NCBI GenBank assembly: GCA_964629875.1
Contig: CAZVRK010000001.1
Coordinates: 62,001-126,000, forward strand
DNA length: 64,000 nucleotides
From: UBA3495 sp964629875
Lineage (GTDB): Bacteria; Chloroflexota; Dehalococcoidia; Lucifugimonadales; UBA3495
Reading direction: 5' to 3'
Of this stretch, positions 52,328 through 61,473 are shown in pieces. Position 1 is the stretch's first letter; the number at the start of each line of letters is the position of its first letter. The position numbers and the translations under genes are program-made. The notes beneath the pieces are model-generated. The model had not been told where the DNA came from. It searched no databases and saw only the letters and a list, made by a program, of their open reading frames with translations.

Positions 52328-53329
52328 ATGGTAACAGTATATTACGACAAAGACGCAGACTTAGCCGCACTCGCAGGCAAAACTATCGGCATGGTCGGTT
52401 ACGGCAGCCAAGGCCATGCTCACGCACTGAACCTCAAAGATAGCGGCCAAAATGTCATAGTTGGGCTCTACCCTGAAAGTAAAAGCCGAGCATCAGCACA
52501 AGAGGCCGGTCTTCAAGTAGCAGATGTTCCTGAAGTAGCTCGGGAAGCGGATGTTCTGATGGTGGTCATCCCAGACCATATACAAGGTGAAATTTATAGA
52601 CAAGAAATCGCACCAAACCTTAAATCTGGTTCTGCGATCATGTTTGCCCACGGATTCAGTATCCACTATGGAGAGGTCGTACCACCACCAGATGTAGACG
52701 TTATGATGGTAGCTCCAAAGGCTCCTGGACACAGAATGCGGGAGCAGTTCGTCGACGGCATTGGTGTACCTGGATTACTCGCAGTACATCAGGACTCTAC
52801 AGGCAACGCAAGACAGATCGGACTAGCCTACGCGAAAGGTGTTGGGTGTACCAAATCTGGAGTACTAGAGACCACTTTTAAAGACGAAACTGAAAGCGAT
52901 CTATTTGGCGAGCAAGCAGTCCTTTGTGGCGGGATTACGTCTCTGATAAACACCGCCTTTGAGACTCTGGTAGAAGGTGGATATCCACCCGAAATTGCCT
53001 ACTTTGAAGTCCTGCACGAAATGAAATTAATTGTAGATCTAGTTCAACAAGGTGGATTTAACTACATGCGCTACTCTGTCAGCGATACCGCCGAGTACGG
53101 GGATCTTACCCGAGGACCTCGCGTAATTGATGAACATGTTAAAGAAAATATGAAGAAGGTGCTTGCAGACATACAAGATGGCACTTTCGCCAGAGAATGG
53201 ATCACTGAAAATCACGAGGGCAGGCCCAGATTTAGACCTCTGAGGGAAGAAGCTAGAAGTAGTAAGATCCACGAGGTAGGTCGTGAATTACGCGCGATGA
53301 TGCCGTGGCTCGATGCAAAAGAGGTATAA
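52328..53329 (+). CDS. ilvC: Ketol-acid reductoisomerase (class I)
   Basis: The 333-residue protein is class I KARI. It has an N-terminal Rossmann domain with TIGMVGYGSQGHAHALNLKDSG, SKSRASAQEAG for cofactor phosphate contact, PKAPGHRMRE, and the C-terminal helical knot with DLFGEQAVLCGG and the Mg-binding EVLHEMKLIVDL. It converts acetolactate to dihydroxyisovalerate with NAD(P)H. It lies 42 bp after ilvN in the same operon. Confidence 0.97.
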   Translation: MVTVYYDKDADLAALAGKTIGMVGYGSQGHAHALNLKDSGQNVIVGLYPESKSRASAQEAGLQVADVPEVAREADVLMVVIPDHIQGEIYRQEIAPNLKSGSAIMFAHGFSIHYGEVVPPPDVDVMMVAPKAPGHRMREQFVDGIGVPGLLAVHQDSTGNARQIGLAYAKGVGCTKSGVLETTFKDETESDLFGEQAVLCGGITSLINTAFETLVEGGYPPEIAYFEVLHEMKLIVDLVQQGGFNYMRYSVSDTAEYGDLTRGPRVIDEHVKENMKKVLADIQDGTFAREWITENHEGRPRFRPLREEARSSKIHEVGRELRAMMPWLDAKEV

Positions 53330-53337
53330 GAATATTG

Positions 53338-53368
53338 TATCTATCACAAATAGATTCCGTGATAGATA
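53338..53368 (+). repeat. 10-bp hairpin in the ilvC-leuA gap
   Basis: TATCTATCAC (53338-53347) and GTGATAGATA (53359-53368) are perfectly complementary around an 11-nt loop, just after the ilvC stop. No T-run follows, so it is more likely an mRNA processing or stability element than a terminator. Confidence 0.5.
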
Positions 53369-53389
53369 ACCAGGTATAGGAGTTCCAAT

Positions 53390-53488
53390 ATGTATATAGA
53401 GGTGACGTTTAGAGCAGTTCACCATCGCGGTCTGGTCTTGGCAAGGCTGGTTGCGGTGGACTGCGGGGCACTGTTACTCAATTGTTAG
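53390..53488 (+). CDS. Possible leucine-rich small leader ORF before leuA
   Basis: ATG 53390 has AGGAG at 7 nt and opens 32 codons: MYIEVTFRAVHHRGLVLARL then VAVDCGALLLNC. Six of 32 residues are Leu, with three consecutive Leu codons (CTG TTA CTC, 53471-53479) near the end. That is reminiscent of the classic leuL leader with its run of Leu codons. Those codons overlap CTGTTAC (53471-53477), which can pair with GTAACAG (53496-53502) upstream of leuA. No terminator follows, so any control would act on leuA translation. Confidence 0.4.
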   Translation: MYIEVTFRAVHHRGLVLARLVAVDCGALLLNC

Positions 53489-53539
53489 TCGCTCGGTAAC
53501 AGATAAATCTACAGAACTATAGAAAAGGAAGTAATTATA

Positions 53540-55096
53540 ATGGCTAACGACAAAGTGAGATTTCTCGACACTACACTAAGAGATGGAGAGCAATCGGCTG
53601 GTATCGGGATGACCGGCGAAGAAAAAATGGAGATAGCGAAACAACTCGAAAGATTGCGCGTCGACATCATAGAAGCAGGTTTTGCAGCCAGCTCACCTGG
53701 AGATTTTCAAGCGGTAAATAATATCGCTAAAGAAATAAAAGATGCTCAAATATGCTCATTAGCTAGGGCACATCCTAACGACATTGACCAAGCCTGGGAT
53801 GCAATTAAAGTTGCTCAGGCACCTCGTATACATGTATTTTTGTCATCATCTGAGATCCATGTAATGCATCAACTTCGTAAGAATCGCGAAGAAGTTATGG
53901 AGCTCGCGGTCAGTATGGTTGAACGCGCCAAGGGATATTGTAACGACGTAGAATTCTCACCCATGGACGCCACTCGAACGGAACCACAGTACCTATATGA
54001 GATGCTGGAAGCGGTCATACGAGCAGGCGCTACTACCATAAATGTAGCGGACACTGTGGGGTATGCAATCCCTTCCAATTTTACGACCCTTTTGCAAGAT
54101 ATTCAGAACAAAGTAGCCGGCATTGAAAATGTAACCTTGAGTGTCCACTGCCACAATGATCTTGGCCTCGCAGTGTCAAACAGTTTAGCGGCTGTTGAAG
54201 CAGGTGCTCGACAGATCGAAGGATGCATAAATGGTATCGGTGAAAGAGCAGGAAACGCATCGTTAGAAGAAATTATCATGGGACTCGATACCCGCAAGGA
54301 TCTATTCCAAATTGACATGGGAATTGACACTACACAATTATACCCAGCTAGCCGTCTCGTCAGTCGTATAACCGGCATGGCAGTTCAGGCTAATAAAGCC
54401 ATAGTGGGGGAGAATGCATTCCGCCATGCATCAGGCATACACCAAGACGGTGTCTTGAAAAACCGTAGCACGTATGAAGTAATGGACCCCGCTAGAGTCG
54501 GAGTCCCTAGTAACAGCCTAGTATTGGGTAAACTCAGTGGACGAGCCGGATTACAATCACGCCTAGAAGACTTAGGTTACACCTTATCCAGAGACGAGAT
54601 TTCTAATGTGTTTGAGTCCTTCAAAGTGTTAGCAGACAAAAAGCGTGAGGTTACAGACCGAGACTTAGAAATCTTAATGGATGAAGAGAAACGAGAAGCT
54701 GGTGAGCCGATCAGCTACACTCTAGACCAGGTCCACTTTTCAAGCGGAGACCACGACATCCCGACCGCAACAGTACGGTTGGATGGCCCCGATGGAATCA
54801 AGACAGATGCATCCACTGGAAACGGTCCTGTAGACGCTGTTTGTAAGGCTATAGATAGAGTAATCGGATGCTCCACGAGACTCGTTGACTTTAATGTTCA
54901 GTCCATAAGTGAGGGTCTCGATTCTATTGGTACTGTCACTATTCGCATAGAAAGTGCTGGTAGAACCTTCTCAGGAAGAGGAGCCTCTACCGATATTGTA
55001 GTCGCCAGCGCAAAAGCGTATTTAAGCGCAGTTAATCGGCTACTTGCGGCGGATGATGAAGCTACTAGCCCTGCCATCGGCAGCACTCCAGATTAG
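53540..55096 (+). CDS. leuA: 2-isopropylmalate synthase
   Basis: The 518-residue protein starts with FLDTTLRDGEQSAGIGMTGE (HMGL-like barrel; metal Asp and active-site Arg). It has the HxH metal motif in LSVHCHNDLGLA and NGIGERAGNASLEE, and a C-terminal LeuA regulatory domain (~390-505). It condenses acetyl-CoA with 2-oxoisovalerate as the first committed step to leucine. The complete regulatory domain suggests leucine feedback. It begins behind AAAAGGAAG and ends the T-box-controlled operon; leuB, leuC and leuD are absent here. Confidence 0.95.
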   Translation: MANDKVRFLDTTLRDGEQSAGIGMTGEEKMEIAKQLERLRVDIIEAGFAASSPGDFQAVNNIAKEIKDAQICSLARAHPNDIDQAWDAIKVAQAPRIHVFLSSSEIHVMHQLRKNREEVMELAVSMVERAKGYCNDVEFSPMDATRTEPQYLYEMLEAVIRAGATTINVADTVGYAIPSNFTTLLQDIQNKVAGIENVTLSVHCHNDLGLAVSNSLAAVEAGARQIEGCINGIGERAGNASLEEIIMGLDTRKDLFQIDMGIDTTQLYPASRLVSRITGMAVQANKAIVGENAFRHASGIHQDGVLKNRSTYEVMDPARVGVPSNSLVLGKLSGRAGLQSRLEDLGYTLSRDEISNVFESFKVLADKKREVTDRDLEILMDEEKREAGEPISYTLDQVHFSSGDHDIPTATVRLDGPDGIKTDASTGNGPVDAVCKAIDRVIGCSTRLVDFNVQSISEGLDSIGTVTIRIESAGRTFSGRGASTDIVVASAKAYLSAVNRLLAADDEATSPAIGSTPD

Positions 55097-55113
55097 GAAG
55101 TAAAACACACTAT

Positions 55114-55159
55114 CGGAGAGTAACGTCCATGGCCTCTTAGAAGAGCGACGTGCTCTCCG
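55114..55159. terminator. Imperfect 46-bp hairpin between convergent genes
   Basis: CGGAGAG (55114-55120) pairs with CTCTCCG (55153-55159), ACGTC (55123-55127) with GACGT (55147-55151), and CTCTT (55134-55138) with AAGAG (55141-55145). The whole spans the leuA-phosphodiesterase junction. A T-run is missing, so it may work as a bidirectional or Rho-type stop. Confidence 0.45.
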
Positions 55160-55162
55160 AAC

Positions 55163-55720
55163 CTAGTTCTCCAACTGAACTATTCTCGGGAGTATTGTCT
55201 TGCCTCGAATATCAAGTATAGCCACGGTACCCAAAGTTCCTACCATATGTTTACTACCAGGATAGGTCGGGCTTCCTGGGTTTAAGAACACGATCCCCTT
55301 CTTCTCACACAATAGCTCTTCGTGAGTATCTCCAAACAATACTATATCGACCGGCTCCCCAAACTTCTTTACCATGACATCGACCACGTCGTCATTTTCA
55401 AATATTAATTCAGTCCCATCGGAATTAGTCAAAATCCCTTTTATGGGCCACTGGATATCATGCACCATTCCAATTGATACTGATTCAACCTTAACAATAC
55501 GCGTCATGTGAGCTAACCTATCTCCTGGTTCCCTAGGATCTTCGTAGCCCCTGACAGCCAGAACCGGAGCCACTTGCTCTAACACATCTAGAACGCCTAG
55601 ACACTCGAGATCACCGCAATGCAATATGAGGTCTACTCCTGAGAGACTCGAAAGTATAACGTCCGGCAAGTCGCTACCTGAACCGGCCGAGTGAGTATCC
55701 GATATTACACCAACTAGCAT
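55163..55720 (-). CDS. YfcE/MJ0936-type metallophosphodiesterase
   Basis: The 185-residue protein has the calcineurin-like motifs VGVISDTHS (metal Asp/His), DLILHCGDLE (GD), VLAVRGYED in place of GNHD, and LFGDTHEELL (GDTH) with NPGSPTYPG. Such proteins cleave cyclic nucleotides or small phosphodiesters with manganese. The N of GN[HC]D is changed to Gly-Tyr (RGYED), which may weaken one metal site. It lies 10 bp downstream of the LLM gene. Confidence 0.85.
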   Translation of the reverse strand: MLVGVISDTHSAGSGSDLPDVILSSLSGVDLILHCGDLECLGVLDVLEQVAPVLAVRGYEDPREPGDRLAHMTRIVKVESVSIGMVHDIQWPIKGILTNSDGTELIFENDDVVDVMVKKFGEPVDIVLFGDTHEELLCEKKGIVFLNPGSPTYPGSKHMVGTLGTVAILDIRGKTILPRIVQLEN

Positions 55721-55730
55721 CGTTGTTGCG

Positions 55731-56744
55731 CTATTTCCTTCCTAATGCTTCGATCGTACCCAAGATGGCACGCTGATTCATACCATGTGGGAAAGCTACT
55801 ACCGGCGCATCCGCCCCGTAAGCTCGGAATCTAGCTAACTGAAACTTGCACTCCTCGGTATCCCCGGTAATCGCTATGCCGTCAACCATCTCGTCGGATA
55901 TTAGTCGAGCTGCTTTACCCCGATCGTTACGTGCCCAAGCTTCTCGAACTTTATCCGATTCTCTTTTATATCCATATCTGCAAAACAAATTATAGTAATA
56001 AGTTCCCATACCCCCTACATAATAGGCGATGTGGTTTCTGATGAGGTCCTTCGCTCGCTCACGTTCTTCAGATTTGTCCGCCATGTAACACAATATCTGT
56101 GGGCACACCTTGACTGAGTCAGGATTGCGGCCTGCCAATTCTGAACCATACTCAACAGCATTTTTTAAGCTGCGTAAATGCTGATAGTGGACCCAGATAG
56201 GTATCCAACCATTTGCAACTTTTCCAGTCAACTCAAGATTGCGCGGTCCGAGGCTCGCAAGATATATCGGTATCTCAGCCTGAACAGGATTGATATTGAG
56301 TCGAAAGCCTCTAAGGCTGAAATCCCCCGCGGAGTAGTCTACTCTCTGCCCCGACAGTGCTTGCCTGATGATTGCAACATAGGCCTCAGTATTCGCGATA
56401 GGATTTTTAAACTTTACACCGTGCCAGTTCTCTATAACTATTTTGCCACTAGTACCTAGACCCAATATAGCCCTACCACCAGAAATCGAATCCAGTGAAG
56501 CTATACTTTGCGCAATCAAAGAAGGGGTCCTGCTGTAAATAGGAAGTATTCCCGTACCTAACTTCAGAGTAGCGGTGTTACATGCAACGAACGTCAGCAG
56601 GGTTAGAGCATCTCGGCCCCAAGACTCCCCAGTGAAAAAGGTTGAATATCCATGCGCCTCACTTAATCGCGCTATCTCAAGAACTTCATCGTTCGTCGTA
56701 TCCTGACGACTTCCATAAGCTATGGAAATTTGTTCTGATTCCAA
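55731..56744 (-). CDS. LLM class flavin/F420-dependent oxidoreductase
   Basis: This 337-residue luciferase-like protein has AYGSRQDTTNDEVLEIARLS and TFFTGESWGRDALTLLTFVA, then TLKLGTGILPIYSRTPSLIA, SGGRAILGLGTSGKIVIENW, and PIYLASLGPRNLELTGKVANGW. The TGESWGRDA and LGTSG strands mark the F420-dependent glucose-6-phosphate dehydrogenase/methylene-H4MPT reductase-like branch. It would use F420 or FMN for a redox step of unknown substrate. It is the third LLM protein of the window. Confidence 0.87.
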   Translation of the reverse strand: MESEQISIAYGSRQDTTNDEVLEIARLSEAHGYSTFFTGESWGRDALTLLTFVACNTATLKLGTGILPIYSRTPSLIAQSIASLDSISGGRAILGLGTSGKIVIENWHGVKFKNPIANTEAYVAIIRQALSGQRVDYSAGDFSLRGFRLNINPVQAEIPIYLASLGPRNLELTGKVANGWIPIWVHYQHLRSLKNAVEYGSELAGRNPDSVKVCPQILCYMADKSEERERAKDLIRNHIAYYVGGMGTYYYNLFCRYGYKRESDKVREAWARNDRGKAARLISDEMVDGIAITGDTEECKFQLARFRAYGADAPVVAFPHGMNQRAILGTIEALGRK

Positions 56745-56795
56745 CGTGCCCCCGCCGCGACTACTTTCTGAGAATACCGTGGAAATGCCATTCCC

Positions 56796-57371
56796 TTAAT
56801 TTCGATTTTCCCAGAGAGTGAAATAATCATGAGAATCGCCACCAAATGCTTCGGTCAATTCATCTCGATTGATTTTATTTAGAGCTTCATTTTCCTCAGT
56901 CACCAGTCTTGACAGGACACCTTCCCAATCATGCCCATTAGACCGCAACATCTCAGAGCCTATTACGGAGTTGAGATTATCGATTAGCCGTTCTGAATGC
57001 ACAGCCAAAGCCCCTCCGCTTATCACAAATACAACAACCGAGGGCACCAATTCGTCATCATCCGGATCAATCCCCAAAGTTTCCAATATAAAGGACATTG
57101 AAATATCCCGTATAAGTTCTTCCATTCTCAGTGGGAGGTTTATTAGATGGGAAAATGGGGCATTGGTTTCACGACGAGCAACAAGTGAGAACTCGTGTTC
57201 AACAGCAGCATAAAACCTGTCTGTGAAAATGTCCTGGGTATTTAATAGATTTACAACTGGATCGCTATATCTGAGATCAACTGTCATAAACTCTCTCAGA
57301 TGAGGAAATATGAAGATCTGCAAATCACATTCTTCACCTTCGGGGACCTGACCTTTAAATAAATCTTCCAT
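56796..57371 (-). CDS. Uncharacterised protein downstream of otsA
   Basis: I do not recognise this protein. From ATG 57371 it has 191 residues; the frame stays open to a TTG at 57458 (220 residues), but that stretch includes a promoter-like TACAAT and I see no good ribosome site for either. The chain is acidic, mixed alpha/beta, with FPHLREFMTVDLRYSDPVVN, PSVVVFVISGGALAVHSERL and a C-terminal acidic helix ending DYFTLWENRN. No signal peptide is evident. It follows otsA by about 110 bp on the same strand and may share its transcript. Confidence 0.55.
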   Translation of the reverse strand: MEDLFKGQVPEGEECDLQIFIFPHLREFMTVDLRYSDPVVNLLNTQDIFTDRFYAAVEHEFSLVARRETNAPFSHLINLPLRMEELIRDISMSFILETLGIDPDDDELVPSVVVFVISGGALAVHSERLIDNLNSVIGSEMLRSNGHDWEGVLSRLVTEENEALNKINRDELTEAFGGDSHDYFTLWENRN

Positions 57372-57480
57372 CAACGTATCAACTCTGCACTCTATTGTAC
57401 CAAATCGTACCAAGTTCCAATTGTACGGATACAAGTATACCTGCTCCAATAAGTACAACCAAATGAGTCACGAGTTCAGC

Positions 57481-58968
57481 CTATACTTTTAGTAAATCGT
57501 CAAACTGTTTCGACAACCAATTCGCTAAACTTATGCGTCCAATAGCCTCACGTAGAACTCTCTGTTTCAATCTCCTGTCCTCAGAGGGCAATTCTATAGC
57601 TTTCCCCATGGCGTCAGCAGTGCCCTGGAGATCAGCAGCACTAATACCAATGACCCCATCCTTGAGGTGCGGGTATACTCCGCTGGTATTTGACAGTACC
57701 ATCGCACCATTCTTAGCGTTTACTAAGGGGCCCTCTTGGGCGATCAAATTTGTCCCTTCACTGATGGTATTAACTAGCAAAACGTCGTAGAAAGTCATAG
57801 CGGCAACAGCCTGAAGATAATTATTTTCTATGAACGCTACAACTGGTGTCCAGATGTCTGTACGATACGCCGTATTAATACGATTAATTTCCTGGCGTAT
57901 TTCTTCCAAGTATCGTTGATATTGCCTAATATGCGAGCGAGAAGGTACTATAAATGCCCAAAATGTTACATGTTCCTGTAAGTCTTTTCGATCTTTCAAC
58001 AAGATTTCAAACGCCTTCAGACTTCGGACAATATTCTTGCTCGGTTCTGCCCTGTCAATACGCACAACTGATATATCAGTAGCAGAATCGATTAAAGCCC
58101 GCTGATGTTCTCGTACTCTTCTTGATTCACTTATCTTCACTACTTCATCTGGATTGATACCCATCGGATACACTTTAATAGTGCATTTGTGCCCGTCCAT
58201 CACTACAATCTGATTATCCCAATCTATATCGGCGTCCAAATCCAATAGACTTATCGTAGAGAGGAAATTACGGCTGTCTGCCATAGTTTGGAAGCCAACT
58301 ATGTCTGCCTTACATAACGAGTAACATATCTCCCGAACGATAGTGACCGGCAATAGGTACCAATAACGCGATTCGGGCCAGGGGACATGTATATAGTGCT
58401 GTATCAAGACGTCAGGCCGCGCCTCTCGCAGGAGTCCAGCGCATAGATATAGATGATAATCATGCAACATGACCAACGTCGGTTTGGAAGATGAGTCTAT
58501 CTCTTCCAAGATTTCAGTAACAAAACTTTGATTTACTTGGCGATACCCTGAAACCCAAGCGTCATACACCGTTGAATCCACGTTGGGGCTATACGGTGTA
58601 TTCCACATATAATGATGTAAAAACCATAACAGGGGATTGCATATGATGTTATAAAATTTATGGTACACGCGACGGGATGGTTTCACGAACCTAATGGAGC
58701 CCGAAAATTTAGCTTCAGGATGAGGGATTTTGGGACTGCCATCGGGAGAAGTTGCGCGCCTGTCGGCTTCTCCAAGAGCGCTAGATATCCACGTAAAATC
58801 GGTCTCCTCTGGCAATGCCCCCAATGCTGTAACTACACCCCCACTAGTGTGGCGGGGCACCAGTTTATCATCATCAGCTGACCGATATTCAACAGGACCG
58901 CGATTACTTGCGACAATTAAGGAGTACCGCTCCGTTATATCGATACACAGCTGAGCCAAATCAGCCAT
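57481..58968 (-). CDS. otsA: Trehalose-6-phosphate synthase (GT20)
   Basis: The 495-residue GT-B glycosyltransferase has LIVASNRGPVEYR with the donor-binding loop, SGGVVTALG, LVMLHDYHLYLCAGLLRE, HYIHVPWPESRYWYLLP, the Arg of VVRIDRAEPSKNIVRSLKAF, and NTISEGTNLIAQEGP in place of the usual DGMNLV. It makes trehalose 6-phosphate from UDP- or ADP-glucose and glucose 6-phosphate. That suggests osmoprotectant synthesis, plausible in a marine cell. The partner otsB phosphatase is not clearly next door; the HAD protein at 59076 could serve, but its motifs do not prove it. Confidence 0.92.
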   Translation of the reverse strand: MADLAQLCIDITERYSLIVASNRGPVEYRSADDDKLVPRHTSGGVVTALGALPEETDFTWISSALGEADRRATSPDGSPKIPHPEAKFSGSIRFVKPSRRVYHKFYNIICNPLLWFLHHYMWNTPYSPNVDSTVYDAWVSGYRQVNQSFVTEILEEIDSSSKPTLVMLHDYHLYLCAGLLREARPDVLIQHYIHVPWPESRYWYLLPVTIVREICYSLCKADIVGFQTMADSRNFLSTISLLDLDADIDWDNQIVVMDGHKCTIKVYPMGINPDEVVKISESRRVREHQRALIDSATDISVVRIDRAEPSKNIVRSLKAFEILLKDRKDLQEHVTFWAFIVPSRSHIRQYQRYLEEIRQEINRINTAYRTDIWTPVVAFIENNYLQAVAAMTFYDVLLVNTISEGTNLIAQEGPLVNAKNGAMVLSNTSGVYPHLKDGVIGISAADLQGTADAMGKAIELPSEDRRLKQRVLREAIGRISLANWLSKQFDDLLKV

Positions 58969-59075
58969 GTCTTACTCCAGTACCCTGTCCCTACCATAAT
59001 TCCATAGGTTTGGAAGGGCTATTCTTATAAATCGAGAATAGCATACCCTTAGGATACAGTCCAGAAATGTCTTCT

Positions 59076-59885
59076 TCATCCCAGCATTTTTATTATAGCG
59101 TCGGGCACATGACCCAAATCTTCAACGGTGACGTCAGGTTCAGATCCTGTCACGCTCAATTGACCACGTTCTGAGAATCCCGATACCCATATAGCCTTCA
59201 TACCAACTAAATGAGCACCAACTACGTCGTGATGTACGCTATCTCCCACATGCACGGATTTGGCGGCACTACCACCGACTCGAAATAGGGTTCTATGGAA
59301 CATTTCCGGGGCAGGCTTAGAGAATAATTCCTCATCTGAAAAGACTGTGTGCTCAAAATATCTTAAAGCTCCTGTGTTTTTCAGAAACTTTCGAAATGCA
59401 ACTCCGGGTGTCATTCCGGTGTTTGATATCAATGCCATCTTCGCACCGCTCTCCGCTATTTTAGACAGAACCTCTAAACATTTTCCGTGCAATGTCGGCG
59501 GTGCTAAGAAGAAAGCATCACAATATATTTTACTCACGGAATCGAAGACATCTGAGCCTAATGATTCACTCAATCCATCTTCAAGGGCCTCTAGGAAAAG
59601 TTTTATTTGGCCGTCAAAGGGAATATCCAGAAGCTTGCTTCGAATCGCTCTACATTGAACTGCGCATTCGTTATAAGCGTCTTTTAATTCAGTGTAGCTA
59701 TAGTCTCTACCAGCATCAGCGAGTACTTCTCTAATCCCAGATAGCCGCAACTGGCCGCGTCGAGAACCCTGATCAACAGAGTCGATTAAAAGCGTCTGCC
59801 ACAAATCAAAAGTGATTACATCAAACAAATGTCTAAATACTCCATCGTGGTTGATTACTATATTGGCGGATGTTGGAGATGCCAT
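59076..59885 (-). CDS. HAD-superfamily hydrolase (haloacid dehalogenase/phosphatase type)
   Basis: The 269-residue protein has VITFDLWQTLL (motif I as D-L-W, so the second Asp is Trp), LISNTGMTPG (motif II), KPAPEMFH (motif III Lys), and HVGDSVHHDVVGAHLVG (motif IV). A four-helix cap lies between 45 and 120. The N-terminal 20 residues overlap the upstream amidase gene, and the true start may be a later TTG. The second aspartate of DxD is lost, as in true haloacid dehalogenases, so C-halogen or phosphate cleavage remains open. Confidence 0.8.
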   Translation of the reverse strand: MASPTSANIVINHDGVFRHLFDVITFDLWQTLLIDSVDQGSRRGQLRLSGIREVLADAGRDYSYTELKDAYNECAVQCRAIRSKLLDIPFDGQIKLFLEALEDGLSESLGSDVFDSVSKIYCDAFFLAPPTLHGKCLEVLSKIAESGAKMALISNTGMTPGVAFRKFLKNTGALRYFEHTVFSDEELFSKPAPEMFHRTLFRVGGSAAKSVHVGDSVHHDVVGAHLVGMKAIWVSGFSERGQLSVTGSEPDVTVEDLGHVPDAIIKMLG

Positions 59886-61270
59886 TCAGTAGTTGATTCG
59901 TATGCATGAGCAATCTGTAGAACTGTTGCTTCATCGAAAGCCTTGCCAGCTATCTGGAGCCCAATGGGCATCCCAGATTCGGAGAATCCGCAAGGGATAG
60001 TTATCGCCGGAGTCCCTGTAATATTGTACGGGCGACTATATTGTGTTACTGCGGCAGTTGTACCGATTCTGGTCCCGTTGATCTCAACACTCTGCTCTAA
60101 CAAAGTAGGGGCCGTAATCGGCTGACTAGGACCCACCAAGACGTCCACAGATCGATACAACTCATCGACAGAAGTGTTGAACATTGACCGTGCCTGCTGT
60201 GCCTTTAAATAATCTGCCGCCGTTATAAGGAGACCGGATTCTAGTCGCAGACGAACCGGCGGATACAGCTCTTCTGCGTGGAGTTTCAACAATTCTCTAT
60301 GGTACGCAGCAGCTTCACACATTAGTATCGTCCCTGATATAGCCTGCGATTGTTCAAACATCGGCATAGAGACTTCATGAAGCTCCGCTCCCAAACTTTC
60401 AAGGTGTGAGATCGCATTTCTTACTACAAGCTCTACTTCTGGATCTATAAGGGCATCAAAAAACTCTTTGACTATACCAACTTTCATACCTCTGATTGGT
60501 TTATTAAGGCTCTGAGAATAATCAGGTATGGTTACCCGAGCTGACGCTATATCCTTCGGATCGAAACCGCTTATAACATTCATACTCAATGCCGCGTCTT
60601 CCACTGTTCTTACCATAGGACCTGGATGGTCCAAACACCATGACAATGGAGTTAATCCATGCCGACTCACCAAACCATAGGTAGGCTTAAGGCCGACAAT
60701 ACCGCAAAAAGCACTCGGTATTCGAACTGAACCGCCAGTATCACTCCCCATTGTTATTGTACATTGGCCAGAAGCAGCCGCAGACCCGGATCCGCCACTT
60801 GAGCCTCCTGCAATTTTCTCCGGATCCCAAGGGTTGTGCATATGGCCATAATCAGGGTTTTCACCTGTTGGTCCATAGGCAAATTGGTGCATGTTCAATT
60901 TCCCAATCAGGATCGCACCGGCAGCCCTAAATTTAGACGCCACTGTACAATCTTCATTCGGGATATAATTGTCAAAAATACGGGACCCTGAAGTAGTCTT
61001 AACTCCACCCGTATTAAAGAGATCCTTCAAACCTACCGGTATGCCATGAAGAGGACCCAAATAATTGCCCCTGTTTATCATAGATTCTGCTCGTTTGGCT
61101 GCCTCGCGAGCTTCGTCAGCTAATAACGTTATAAAAGAATTGAGTACAGCTTCAGTCTCAGATATCCGGTCCAGGTGAGCGTCGATAAGTTCAACCGGAG
61201 AAATTTGCTTTTGGAATATTAGATCAGACAAGTCCCTGACGCTGGCGTAACATAGATTCATATCGCTCAT
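59858..61270 (-). CDS. Amidase (GatA/AtzE-like)
   Basis: The 470-residue amidase-signature protein has the catalytic Lys in HGIPVGLKDLF, the linker Ser in GGSSGGSGSAAASG, and the nucleophile Ser in GSDTGGSVRIPSAF. It hydrolyses a carboxamide; it may be GatA-like (tRNA amidotransferase) or a catabolic amidase such as AtzE. A gene for a 68-residue partner directly precedes it with a 4-bp overlap, the AtzG-AtzE or GatC-GatA order. No gatB is seen, favouring a catabolic role. Its 3' end overlaps the HAD gene. Confidence 0.88.
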   Translation of the reverse strand: MSDMNLCYASVRDLSDLIFQKQISPVELIDAHLDRISETEAVLNSFITLLADEAREAAKRAESMINRGNYLGPLHGIPVGLKDLFNTGGVKTTSGSRIFDNYIPNEDCTVASKFRAAGAILIGKLNMHQFAYGPTGENPDYGHMHNPWDPEKIAGGSSGGSGSAAASGQCTITMGSDTGGSVRIPSAFCGIVGLKPTYGLVSRHGLTPLSWCLDHPGPMVRTVEDAALSMNVISGFDPKDIASARVTIPDYSQSLNKPIRGMKVGIVKEFFDALIDPEVELVVRNAISHLESLGAELHEVSMPMFEQSQAISGTILMCEAAAYHRELLKLHAEELYPPVRLRLESGLLITAADYLKAQQARSMFNTSVDELYRSVDVLVGPSQPITAPTLLEQSVEINGTRIGTTAAVTQYSRPYNITGTPAITIPCGFSESGMPIGLQIAGKAFDEATVLQIAHAYESTTEWHLQHPPI

Positions 61271-61473
61271 AAGGCATCCTCTTGAGCCGGAATGAACATC
61301 ATCGGAGGTTCAGTGCTACCCACATCAATACTCCCTAAGTCACCAAGGCTCAATAATACGTTTTTTACATATGAAAATAACTCTTGTTCATGCTCAGGTT
61401 TTAGATCAACGCCTGACTGCCTCATCAAATACAGGAAAGCGTCGTACGGTAAATCGTTGCTACTTGATACCAT
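61267..61473 (-). CDS. Small amidase partner subunit (AtzG/GatC-like)
   Basis: The 68-residue protein has an N-terminal helix pair (DAFLYLMRQSGVDLKPEHEQELFSYVKNVLLSL) and a short C-terminal tail FIPAQEDAL. The GatC/AtzG family consists of such small helical chaperones that wrap around the amidase. Overlap ATGA with the amidase start strongly suggests a complex. The tail STEPPMMFIPAQE matches the AtzG-type linker more than GatC. Homology is judged from size, helices and position, so the family name is tentative. Confidence 0.7.
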   Translation of the reverse strand: MVSSSNDLPYDAFLYLMRQSGVDLKPEHEQELFSYVKNVLLSLGDLGSIDVGSTEPPMMFIPAQEDAL

